This document shows, one piece after another, positions 31,828-38,453 of a stretch of 39,825 nt of DNA (its first letter is position 1; each line of letters opens with the position of its first letter). The stretch covers positions 1 to 39,825 of the forward strand of contig DASWQV010000075.1 of NCBI GenBank assembly GCA_036403515.1. The letters are read 5' to 3'. Made by a program: the position numbers and the translations under genes. This stretch comes from VRUE01 sp036403515 (GTDB lineage Bacteria; Actinomycetota; Thermoleophilia; Solirubrobacterales; 70-9). The notes beneath the pieces are model-generated. The model ran no database searches. It saw nothing but the letters and a program-made list of their open reading frames with translations, and was not told the DNA's origin.

Positions 31828-31924
31828 TCATTCCCGGCCGTTGCTTTCCTTCCCGAACAAACTCATTTGCAGGGACTCCGTGTCCTCCCATGACCCCGCG
31901 TGTCCTCCCGCGCCCTGCTCGGAA
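31828..31924 (-). other. Possible C-terminal tail of the integrase, separated by integration
   Basis: On the minus strand the bases just inside attR continue the integrase frame: MTS in the core repeat, then EQGAGGHAGSWEDTES, and a stop at 31828. If the island circularises, the integrase frame crossing the attachment core at 23241-23279 would read into this tail. In the integrated state it reads instead into dehydrogenase antisense sequence until 23165. The frames match if the crossover lies in the shared GTCATGAAGGAGA part. Confidence 0.4.
31879..31909 (+). repeat. Tandem CGTGTCCTCCC direct repeats near attR
   Basis: CGTGTCCTCCC at 31879-31889 and again at 31899-31909, offset 20 bp (two helical turns), just inside the right attachment repeat. 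Possible recombination-protein binding sites. Confidence 0.4.
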
Positions 31925-31964
31925 GTCATGAAGGAGAATCCTCGGCAAGCTGATGGGGCTGTAG
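31925..31964 (+). repeat. attR: right attachment repeat (displaced end of the acyl-CoA dehydrogenase gene)
   Basis: 40 bp starting GTCATGAAGGAGA with one extra A, then TCCTCGGCAAG, ending in CTGTAG. Without the insertion it encodes VMKEILGKLMGL and stop, the probable native end of the dehydrogenase. Confidence 0.85.
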
Positions 31965-31970
31965 ACCCAC

Positions 31971-32294
31971 CTAGCGGCGCAGCAGGAGAGGCAGGCCCTC
32001 GGTCGCCAGGGCCATGAGCAGGATGAGCTGGACGATGCGAGACTGGCCCGGGTTTCGGGAATCTGCGCCACTGGCTGCCAAGAGGCGCAGCAGTTCGGGT
32101 CGCGACAGCCCGAAGCCACTTCGTTCCCCGCGATTGGCGAGCGATTCTGCTCCTGGGGGGCCGTTCGCCTTCGTCATCAGCGCGGCCATGGTGGCCTGCT
32201 GATCCAAGGGCGAGATATTGCCGCCGTCGACCGCAGTAGGGAGAAGCAGCGCGGCGGCGATCAGGGCCATGGCAAAGAATTTGCTCTCCGGCAT
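31971..32294 (-). CDS. Hypothetical exported or membrane-anchored protein
   Basis: 107 residues from ATG 32294, just outside the island. An N-terminal hydrophobic segment (KFFAMALIAAALLLPTAVDGG) looks like a signal peptide or anchor. A polar middle (SPLDQQATMAALMTKANGPPG) and a C-terminal hydrophobic helix (IVQLILLMALATEGLPLLL) follow. No family was recognised. Upstream is AT-rich sequence (TAAAATTGATTTCAGAG) shared with the divergent ROK gene. Before the island arrived it lay directly downstream of the dehydrogenase gene, convergent with it. Confidence 0.55.
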   Translation of the reverse strand: MPESKFFAMALIAAALLLPTAVDGGNISPLDQQATMAALMTKANGPPGAESLANRGERSGFGLSRPELLRLLAASGADSRNPGQSRIVQLILLMALATEGLPLLLRR

Positions 32295-32359
32295 GGTCGC
32301 AGCGTACCAAAAGATAAAATTGATTTCAGAGTCAGATTTGAAAGTAGACCATGAACGGC

Positions 32360-32365
32360 TAGACT
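32360..32365 (+). promoter_or_regulatory. -10 box of the ROK gene
   Basis: TAGACT ends 7 nt before ATG 32373; leaderless arrangement. Confidence 0.45.
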
Positions 32366-32372
32366 TCACTCG

Positions 32373-33680
32373 ATGGCGGTCAAAGGACAGGCACGCGCGG
32401 GCAAGAGCGCCCGGGATCGCCTCGTCCACGCCCTACTGCAGGACGCCTTTGACAGCTATGTGGGCGATGGCACGGATCTGCGTCAGCCGGAACCTCGCGG
32501 CCTCACGTTGGCCGAGGTCGCGCAGAGCGCTGAGCTGTCTCGGCCCTCCGTCGCCGTGGTCCGTGAGCAGTTGCGACCTGTGCTTGCCGAGCCAGCCGGC
32601 CCTCATGGCGCCCAGGGCACCGCCCTCGATCCGTCGCAGGGAGTCGCCTTTGGGGTCGAATTTCGCCAGACCGAGTTGACGGTCTGCATCGCCGACCTGC
32701 ACGGGCGGCCGCTGGGCGAGCCTTGGCAGGAAGACAAGCGAATCGACGACGATCCCCGGCTGACCCTGGATCGAGCCGCCGCCCTGATCAACGAGTCACT
32801 GGCCGCCGCGGGCCGCCGCAGCGATGAAGTGGTCGGGGTGGGGATGAGCCTCGCCCATCCAGTCGACCCACGAACCACCGGTGCGGTCCGGGCGCTGAGC
32901 ATGAGCGAAGATCGCGGCTGGAGGCCGTGGGAGGGGCTCGGGGATGTCCGCCAGCATCTCCGCCAGCGCCTTCGTTGGGACGAGTCGAGCGCACCGAGCC
33001 TGAAGGCGTTCATTGCCGACAACGACGCCAACCTCAGCGCGATCGCGGAGCGGCACTGGGGGGCGCTGCGCGGCAGGCATAACGCGCTCTATGTCTTCTG
33101 GGGAGAGGGCGTCGGCGCAGGGGTCATCGCCGGCGGAGGGTTGCAACGGGGGGCAGGTGGGATTGCCGGAGCCATCGGGCACATGCCCCTGCTGGAGGGG
33201 CCGGACACTCTGAAATGCCCCCGTTGCGGGTTGAGCGGATGCTTGGAGACCATGGTGTCCGCCGGCGCCATCCTCGCTCGGTCGGGCCTCGCGGAGGAGC
33301 CTGGAGCAATCGACCGGCTCGTCGATGAAGCGGCGGCGGACACGAGCTCCGCCGCGTTTCAAGCCCTCGACGAAGCGGCGTTCCACCTCGGTCGAGCCCT
33401 GGGCATCTGCCTCCATGTGCTGAACCCGGAAGCAATCGTGCTTGGCGGCTCGATCGGGTTCGCCGCATTCGAGCTGTTTCGCAATGGTGGCCTGGAACGT
33501 GGGCTACGCCGGCAAGCTGCCTCCTCAGCCCGTGACGATGTCAATTCCGGCGGCATCCATCGCGGGCGGTTCTATGCCCATACCGCTGTACGAGGAGCAA
33601 TCGCGAGAACGCTTTGGGAGTTCCTGCCGGAGTACCTGGAGCGCCGCAGGAACCGTCTCGTTCACGCCACGTCGCCATGA
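32373..33680 (+). CDS. ROK family transcriptional regulator/sugar kinase
   Basis: 435 residues. The N-terminal ~75 residues contain a winged-HTH-like segment (LTLAEVAQSAELSRPSVAVVREQL), followed by a ROK actin-fold domain. ROK hallmarks: FIADNDANLSAIAE, GVGAGVIAGGGLQRGAGGIAGAIGH, and the zinc motif CPRCGLSGCLE (about 282-292). NagC and Mlc are regulators with this layout; NagK and glucokinases are kinases. The HTH favours a regulator, but kinase activity is not excluded. The stop overlaps the amidase ATG (ATGA), so a cell-wall-sugar signal such as GlcNAc or MurNAc is a reasonable guess for the ligand. Confidence 0.88.
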   Translation: MAVKGQARAGKSARDRLVHALLQDAFDSYVGDGTDLRQPEPRGLTLAEVAQSAELSRPSVAVVREQLRPVLAEPAGPHGAQGTALDPSQGVAFGVEFRQTELTVCIADLHGRPLGEPWQEDKRIDDDPRLTLDRAAALINESLAAAGRRSDEVVGVGMSLAHPVDPRTTGAVRALSMSEDRGWRPWEGLGDVRQHLRQRLRWDESSAPSLKAFIADNDANLSAIAERHWGALRGRHNALYVFWGEGVGAGVIAGGGLQRGAGGIAGAIGHMPLLEGPDTLKCPRCGLSGCLETMVSAGAILARSGLAEEPGAIDRLVDEAAADTSSAAFQALDEAAFHLGRALGICLHVLNPEAIVLGGSIGFAAFELFRNGGLERGLRRQAASSARDDVNSGGIHRGRFYAHTAVRGAIARTLWEFLPEYLERRRNRLVHATSP

Positions 33681-34381
33681 AAGCGATCCGGCTCATCGTC
33701 CCTGTGGTGGTGCTGGCCGTTGGCTTGGGGGCTGGGCGCGCCATGCCGACCCCGTCCATGGGGGCACCGCGAGTCCCGCGGCAGGCCATGACACAGACTT
33801 TCCCCACCCGCCCCGGAATCATCCGCGAGTCGATTCCGTTCGGGACAAAGAGGAAAGACGAGATGGCGCGCTACTCGCAGCGGCACTACGGGGAACGGAC
33901 CTGGCGGCTGAAGCATCCCAGGGTAATCGTCGAGCACTGGGCCGAAGCCGCAACCGCGGCGTCCGTCTACAACACATTTGCGCCCGATACTCCCGATCCG
34001 GAGCTGCACGAGCTGCCGAACGTCTGCTCCCACTTCGTCGTCTCGGGATCGAGGCGCATCTACCAGCTCGTCTCGACCAGGATTCGCTGTCGCCACACGG
34101 TCGGGCTCAACTGGACGGCGATCGGGATCGAGCACACCGGGTTCAGCGACGCGGAAGTGCTTGACAACCAGCGCGAGATGCGCGCCTCCCTGGCGTTGAC
34201 CCGCTACCTGCGCTGCCGTTTCCAGATCAAGCTCCGCAACGTGATCGGGCACGCTGAGAGCCTCTCCTCGCCCTACCACCGTGAGCGAGTCGCGAGTCTG
34301 CGGCGCCAAACGCATGGGGACTGGCGACACGCCTCGATGCAGACCTACCGCCGTCGGCTGCATCATCTCGGCCCCTGCTGA
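33677..34381 (+). CDS. Secreted N-acetylmuramoyl-L-alanine amidase (Amidase_2)
   Basis: 234 residues from ATG 33677. A signal peptide (MKAIRLIVPVVVLAVGLGAGRA) is followed by a linker and an Amidase_2/PGRP-type domain. VIVEHWAEAATAASVYNTF gives the first zinc His (about 86). CSHFVVS, GIEHTGFSDAEV and IGHAESLSSPYH provide further ligand and catalytic positions. These enzymes cut the bond between MurNAc and the stem peptide. Translational coupling to the ROK gene implies joint control of wall turnover and amino-sugar sensing. The C-terminal basic tail (HGDWRHASMQTYRRRLHH) is unusual. Confidence 0.87.
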   Translation: MKAIRLIVPVVVLAVGLGAGRAMPTPSMGAPRVPRQAMTQTFPTRPGIIRESIPFGTKRKDEMARYSQRHYGERTWRLKHPRVIVEHWAEAATAASVYNTFAPDTPDPELHELPNVCSHFVVSGSRRIYQLVSTRIRCRHTVGLNWTAIGIEHTGFSDAEVLDNQREMRASLALTRYLRCRFQIKLRNVIGHAESLSSPYHRERVASLRRQTHGDWRHASMQTYRRRLHHLGPC

Positions 34382-34417
34382 TTTGGCTGACCTCCGAGCC
34401 GGGTAGGGAGCGTTGCC

Positions 34418-35023
34418 ATGGAGGAGATCATCGAGGGCGTCTTCCACTGGAAGGCAGTCCATCCGAATACGGGGTCCGAGGCCGGCTGTCACTTCGTCGT
34501 CGCCTCCGGGACGGCAATTGACCCGCTGCTGCCGGACGAGGGAATCGAGTGGTTCGAGCGGCGCGGGGTCGAGCGGATCGTGCTCTCGACCCGGCACCAC
34601 CTGCGCGATGCCTCGGAGATCGCCGAGCGCTACGGCTGCCCGATCCTCTGTCACGAGTCCGGCCTTGATGAGTTCGAGGACGGCCCAGCGGTCGAGGGGT
34701 TCGCCTTTGGAGACCGGCTCGCCGATGACGTCATCGCCCTCGAGATGGACGCGATCTCTCCTGACGACACGGTTCTGCGAATCGAGGCGAACCACACCGC
34801 GCTGCTCTTCGCCGACAGCGTCGTCAACCGCGGCTCGCTCGGCTTCGTCTCCGACCGCCTGATCGGCGACGATCCGGAAGCCGTCAAGGCAAAGATCCGC
34901 CGCCGTTGCGCGGCGCTTCTCGACGAGGACTTCGAGCATCTGCTCTTCGCTCACGGCGAGCCGTGGATCGATGGCGGCCGCTCTGCCCTGCAGGCGTTCG
35001 CCGCCGGCCCGCCTGCCGGCTAA
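34418..35023 (+). CDS. Metallo-beta-lactamase-fold-like protein with degenerate metal site
   Basis: 201 residues from ATG 34418 (GGTAGGGAG upstream). The fold is suggested by an N-terminal GVFHWKAVHPNTGSEAGCHFVV, VERIVLSTRHHLRDASEIAERYGCPILCHE, and a C-terminal LLFAHGEPWIDGGRSAL, which mirror the strand-loop order of MBL hydrolases. The canonical HxHxDH is replaced by TRHHLRD, so metal binding is altered. Related proteins are usually annotated as MBL-fold hydrolases of unknown substrate. It stands alone between the amidase and SixA-like genes. Confidence 0.65.
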   Translation: MEEIIEGVFHWKAVHPNTGSEAGCHFVVASGTAIDPLLPDEGIEWFERRGVERIVLSTRHHLRDASEIAERYGCPILCHESGLDEFEDGPAVEGFAFGDRLADDVIALEMDAISPDDTVLRIEANHTALLFADSVVNRGSLGFVSDRLIGDDPEAVKAKIRRRCAALLDEDFEHLLFAHGEPWIDGGRSALQAFAAGPPAG

Positions 35024-35149
35024 TTCCTGCGCACCGTGCCGGGACACGGGCGCCAAGGAAGCCGACGGACCAGGCGAACGGAAGCTTGGAAGCCGTCGAC
35101 ATCCGCCGGATCAGGAATTCCGAGATAGGCCGCGGCGAGGCCAAGCTCG

Positions 35150-35155
35150 TAGGAT
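35150..35155 (+). promoter_or_regulatory. -10 box of the SixA-like gene
   Basis: TAGGAT ends 6 nt before GTG 35162; leaderless arrangement. Confidence 0.45.
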
Positions 35156-35161
35156 CGGGCC

Positions 35162-35608
35162 GTGATCTACCTGCTCCGGCACGGCGACGCCGAGGAAGGC
35201 AACGGCAACGATTCAGCGCGGCGACTGACGCTCAAGGGGGAGCGTCAAGCCAAAGCGGCTGGGCGAGCGCTGGCGGCGCTCTCGGAGAAGCCCGACGCCT
35301 GCCTTACCAGTCCAAAGGTGCGGGCCGCCGACACAGCCCGGCTGGCCTGCGAAGCGCTGGGCCTCGAGCCCGAGACCCGCGAGGAGCTGCGGGGCGGCGC
35401 CTTCGACTCAGCGATCCTCGTGGCGGGCCGCGGCGACGCCCTGCTCGTCGGTCACGAGCCCGACTTCTCCAACGAGGTGGCCCGCCTCACCGGCGCGAAG
35501 GCGAAGCTGCGCAAGGGTGGCCTTGCCGTAATCGAAGGGGGCACTTTGCTTGCGCTTCTGCGCCCCAAGGACTTGGCGGCAATCGCCGCCGCGGCGCCCT
35601 CCGCGTGA
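35162..35608 (+). CDS. sixA: SixA-like histidine phosphatase
   Basis: 148 residues from GTG 35162. It is a short histidine-phosphatase superfamily member with the RHG motif at residues 6-8 (His7 is the phospho-acceptor), LTLKGERQAKAAGRAL, CLTSPKVRAADTA, and the second His in LLVGHEPDFSN (about 97). SixA removes phosphate from phosphohistidine, in E. coli from ArcB or PTS Npr. Actinobacterial targets are unknown. Size and motif order fit SixA better than phosphoglycerate mutase. Confidence 0.88.
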   Translation: MIYLLRHGDAEEGNGNDSARRLTLKGERQAKAAGRALAALSEKPDACLTSPKVRAADTARLACEALGLEPETREELRGGAFDSAILVAGRGDALLVGHEPDFSNEVARLTGAKAKLRKGGLAVIEGGTLLALLRPKDLAAIAAAAPSA

Positions 35609-35698
35609 ACAGGCATCGTTCGATGCAGTGCTGATTTCGCCGAGAGCGTCGAGTAGGGTCTTTGCGACCGGACAATGGTGGGGAGAAACGAGGGTTAG

Positions 35699-36223
35699 AT
35701 GGCATACGAAATGCAGCTTCGGCAAAGTCAGGATCGCGTCAAGATCCGCAGCCCATGGGCGGCCGCGCTGCTGCCATTCGTCACGTTCGGGATTTATCAC
35801 CTCGTCTGGTGGTACCGAATCAACCGCGAGCTGCGCGACTACGGACAAGGCAAGGGCTATGACCTTGGCCAGAACCCGACCAACTCGGTGCTGGCGCTCT
35901 TTCCGGGTGGGATCATCGTCATTCCTGCGCTGATCACCTACTGGCGCGGGACCAAGCGAGTGATGGGGGCCTCCAAGCTCGCCGGCAAAGAGCCGCTCAA
36001 CGGCTGGATCGCGATCCTGCTGTACATATTCATCGCCCCCGCTCTTTGGGCCTACCTCCAGGTCGAGCTCAACAAGGTCTGGCAAGCCGAGGCCGATCCG
36101 CTGGAGGGACAGCCGGCTCCTCCCGCTCTCTCCAACTCAATGCCTCCACCACTGCCGACCGAGCCGCAGGCGGCGACTGAGCCGCCCGCCGCGGAGCCGC
36201 CCCCGACGGAGCCCGCAATCTGA
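35699..36223 (+). CDS. DUF4234 membrane protein
   Basis: 174 residues. The DUF4234 pattern KIRSPWAAALLPFVTFGIYHLVWWYRINRELRDYG (conserved R-x-P, T-x-G-I-Y-x-x-x-W-x-Y-x-x-N) opens the protein. Two or three further membrane helices follow (LALFPGGIIVIPALITYW; GWIAILLYIFIAPALWAYLQ). The C-terminal ~45 residues are a Pro/Ala/Glu-rich disordered tail with PPPLPTEP-type repeats. Function is unknown in the family. The ATG is preceded by GAGG. Confidence 0.82.
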   Translation: MAYEMQLRQSQDRVKIRSPWAAALLPFVTFGIYHLVWWYRINRELRDYGQGKGYDLGQNPTNSVLALFPGGIIVIPALITYWRGTKRVMGASKLAGKEPLNGWIAILLYIFIAPALWAYLQVELNKVWQAEADPLEGQPAPPALSNSMPPPLPTEPQAATEPPAAEPPPTEPAI

Positions 36224-36230
36224 TCTGGTC

Positions 36231-36650
36231 GTGAAGCAGCGCGTCAGCCTGATCACACTCGGTGTGAGCGACCTCGGGCGGGCGCGCCGCTTCTACGAAG
36301 CGCTGGGGTGGGAGACGGGCGCCGGCGCCGAAGACGACGTCGTCTTCTTCCAGGCTGGGGAGATGATCGTGGCGCTCTGGGACCGGGCGAAGCTTGCCGA
36401 GGACAGCCGGGTCGAGAACGGCGGCGGCTGGGGCGGCGTGACCCTGGCGTTGAACTTCGGCTCGTCAGCCGAGGTGGACGCGGCGATCGAGGAGGCCCGT
36501 GCCGCCGGCGCGACAATCGGCCGCGAGCCCGACGAAACGTTTTGGGGCGGCTACAGCGGCATCTTCATCGATCCCGATGGTCATCCCTGGGAGGTCGCCC
36601 ACAACCCCCACTGGACGATTACCGACGACGGCGGCGTGCGCCTTGCCTGA
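36231..36650 (+). CDS. VOC (glyoxalase/bleomycin-resistance-like) family protein
   Basis: 139 residues from GTG 36231, 7 bp after the DUF4234 stop. Start VSLITLGVSDLGRARRFYEALGW and end FWGGYSGIFIDPDGHPWEVAHNP are typical of the vicinal-oxygen-chelate fold. The metal-ligand positions (Glu/His in PDGHPWEV) are partly present, so it may be an enzyme or a binding protein. It overlaps the GNAT gene by 8 bp. Confidence 0.85.
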   Translation: MKQRVSLITLGVSDLGRARRFYEALGWETGAGAEDDVVFFQAGEMIVALWDRAKLAEDSRVENGGGWGGVTLALNFGSSAEVDAAIEEARAAGATIGREPDETFWGGYSGIFIDPDGHPWEVAHNPHWTITDDGGVRLA

Positions 36651-37434
36651 CCACTCGGCCGACCATCGCCTCCACGTAAACCTCGTAGACAGCTCGCGGC
36701 AGCTGTTCGAACTCGATCCCGATGCCGCCGTCGTCACCGGCGAGGACCGCCTCTTCGGAGCCGGCAGCCATTCGCACCCGGTGATCTCAAACGCCGCATT
36801 CCGCCGCGATGACAGCCTCGGCGCCGGGGAGCTCGTCGCACGGGCACAGGATTTCTTCGGCGATCGTGGGCGGGAGTTCAGCGTCTGGGTCCGCGCTGGA
36901 GTGGCCGCCGACCAGGATCTCTCCGACGCCGTCGCCGCGGCCGGTTTCCAGCTCGTCTACGAAATGCCGGAGATGTCCCTAGCGGCTCCGGTCGAGGAGC
37001 TGCCACTTCCCTCCGGCGCCGACCTGCGCCAGCTGTCCGTGCCCCGACAGGCCGAGGACTACTGGAAGGTCGCCGCTGCCTCCTACGCGAGCATCGGCTT
37101 CCCAGCGGAGATATTCAGCGGATACAGCGACCACGCCGGCCTGCTGGCGGAGAACGTCGCCGCATTCATCGCCTACCTCAACGGCGAGCCGGTCAGCGTC
37201 GCGATGACGCTCGTCAGCCATGGCGTCGCCGGCATCTACTGGGTCGGCAGCCTCGAGCCGGCGCGCGGCAGGGGGCTCGGACGGGCGGTCACCGCGGCCG
37301 CGATGAACGCCGGGTTCGAGCTCGGCGCAGAGATCGCCTCACTGCAGGCGTCACCGATGGGCAAGCCGATCTACGAGGCGATGGGCTACGAAACCGTCCA
37401 TGCCTACCAGCTCTTCATGTCGCCGTCAGCCTGA
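36643..37434 (+). CDS. GNAT family N-acetyltransferase
   Basis: 263 residues from TTG 36643, which lies inside the VOC gene's last codons. The C-terminal half has the acetyl-CoA-binding pattern GIYWVGSLEPARGRGLGRAVTAAAMNAGFELGAE (Q/R-x-x-G-x-G/A variant) and ASPMGKPIYEAMGYE. The N-terminal half (about 1-120) is an extra region preceding the domain, seen in some two-domain GNATs. The substrate is unknown. The TTG start rests on coupling; no better start is near. Confidence 0.78.
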   Translation: MPDHSADHRLHVNLVDSSRQLFELDPDAAVVTGEDRLFGAGSHSHPVISNAAFRRDDSLGAGELVARAQDFFGDRGREFSVWVRAGVAADQDLSDAVAAAGFQLVYEMPEMSLAAPVEELPLPSGADLRQLSVPRQAEDYWKVAAASYASIGFPAEIFSGYSDHAGLLAENVAAFIAYLNGEPVSVAMTLVSHGVAGIYWVGSLEPARGRGLGRAVTAAAMNAGFELGAEIASLQASPMGKPIYEAMGYETVHAYQLFMSPSA

Positions 37435-37473
37435 CCCACCGCCGACCGGCGAAGCCGCCCCGCGAATCGGGGC

Positions 37474-37479
37474 TACTAT
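37474..37479 (+). promoter_or_regulatory. -10 box of the methyltransferase gene
   Basis: TACTAT ends 8 nt before ATG 37488; leaderless arrangement. Confidence 0.45.
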
Positions 37480-37487
37480 CGAAAGGG

Positions 37488-38369
37488 ATGGAAGAGGTCG
37501 CCGCAGACAACGAGGAGGCCCTGGAAGCCTGGGACGGCGTCCTCTTCGACCGCTTCGTCAAGTTCAAAGAGATCGTCACCGAGGGGCTCGGCGCCCACGG
37601 CGAGGCAGCCCTTGCCGCTCACCCACCCCGGACCGGTGACCGAGCGCTCGACATCGGCTGCGGCTTCGGCGACACCAGCCTGCGCATCGCGGAGATAGTC
37701 GGCGATTCCGGGTCCGTGCTCGGCGTCGACGTTGCGCCCCGCTTCATCGAGACGGCGCAAAAGGGGGCCGAGGGGGCTGGCGCCGACAACGTCAGCTTCG
37801 CCGTCCGCGACGTTCAGGTGACCGAGTTCGAGAACGGCTTTGACTACGCCTTCGCTCGCTTCGGGACGATGTTCTTCGCCAATCCCGTTGCGGCGATGCG
37901 CAATGTCCGCAAGGCGCTCGTCCCCGACGGGCGCCTCACGATGGTCGTCTGGCGACGCAAGCTCGACAACGATTGGCTGCACCGCGCCGAGACGGTCGTC
38001 GAGGAGTTCGTCGAAGAGCCGGAGGAAACCGACGAGCCGACCTGCGGCCCGGGTCCGTTCTCAATGGCCAGCGCCGACACCACCAGCGACATCCTGCTCA
38101 ACGCCGGCTTCAGCGAGATCGGGCTGCGCCGCTGCGACATCCCAATCCTGATCGGGCGCGACCTCGACCACGCGGTCGAGTTCGTCACCGCGCTCGGCCC
38201 GGCCGGTGAGGTGATCCGGCTCGCCGGCGACGAGGCCGAGAAGATCAGGCCGCGGATCGAGGCCGCGCTGCGCGAGGCGCTTGCCGAGTTCGAGGCCCCA
38301 AATGGAGTCGTCGCAAGCGCCTCGACCTGGATCGTCAGCGCCAAGGCTCCGGCGAACATTTCCGCATAG
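37488..38369 (+). CDS. Class I SAM-dependent methyltransferase
   Basis: 293 residues. Motif I is ALDIGCGFGDTSLRIAE (about 50-66), then VLGVDVAPRFIETAQKGA and AVRDVQVTEFENGFDYAFARFGTMFFANP (motifs II-IV region). It belongs to the UbiE/Methyltransf_11-like group with a C-terminal substrate cap. The substrate is not predictable; small-molecule or lipid quinone-like acceptors are typical. The stop lies directly against the TetR-type operator of the next gene. Confidence 0.85.
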   Translation: MEEVAADNEEALEAWDGVLFDRFVKFKEIVTEGLGAHGEAALAAHPPRTGDRALDIGCGFGDTSLRIAEIVGDSGSVLGVDVAPRFIETAQKGAEGAGADNVSFAVRDVQVTEFENGFDYAFARFGTMFFANPVAAMRNVRKALVPDGRLTMVVWRRKLDNDWLHRAETVVEEFVEEPEETDEPTCGPGPFSMASADTTSDILLNAGFSEIGLRRCDIPILIGRDLDHAVEFVTALGPAGEVIRLAGDEAEKIRPRIEAALREALAEFEAPNGVVASASTWIVSAKAPANISA

Positions 38370-38385
38370 TCGACTGGCCAGTCAA
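38370..38385. promoter_or_regulatory. TetR-type operator, site 2
   Basis: TCGACTGGCCAGTCAA contains the perfect 12-bp palindrome GACTGGCCAGTC. It matches site 1 (9291-9306) at 14 of 16 positions. It lies immediately upstream of, and overlaps, the likely -35 region of the SDR promoter (-10 TAGCCT at 38407-38412). Confidence 0.7.
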
Positions 38386-38453
38386 CCAGGACCAGAGCGT
38401 TCCTTGTAGCCTCCCGAGCCGATTTCACGAACGGAAGAGGAGAACGCAGACTG

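Larger units (their letters stand above)
23241..31964. mobile_element. Integrative genomic island inserted in an acyl-CoA dehydrogenase 3' end
   Basis: An 8.7-kb segment is bounded by imperfect 39/40-bp direct repeats (23241-23279 and 31925-31964). Next to the left repeat are a tyrosine integrase and an excisionase-like gene, the normal layout of an integrated island. Two 23-bp arm-type repeats lie inside the ends. Cargo includes two XRE regulators, a zinc-hook ATPase (broken), a DUF4062 operon, and a DUF7718-like pair with an RHH-like gene. The ATPase part is visibly poorer in GC than the flanks, while the DUF4062 part is GC-rich, so the island is mosaic. A frameshifted integrase, a frameshifted ATPase and a 1-bp insertion in the right repeat suggest decay. 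Confidence 0.85.

Noticed and set aside
31828..32310. 160-codon minus-strand gene spanning attR
   Set aside because: It crosses the attachment repeat and overlaps another gene in a different frame. Only the part inside the island was kept, as a possible integrase tail.
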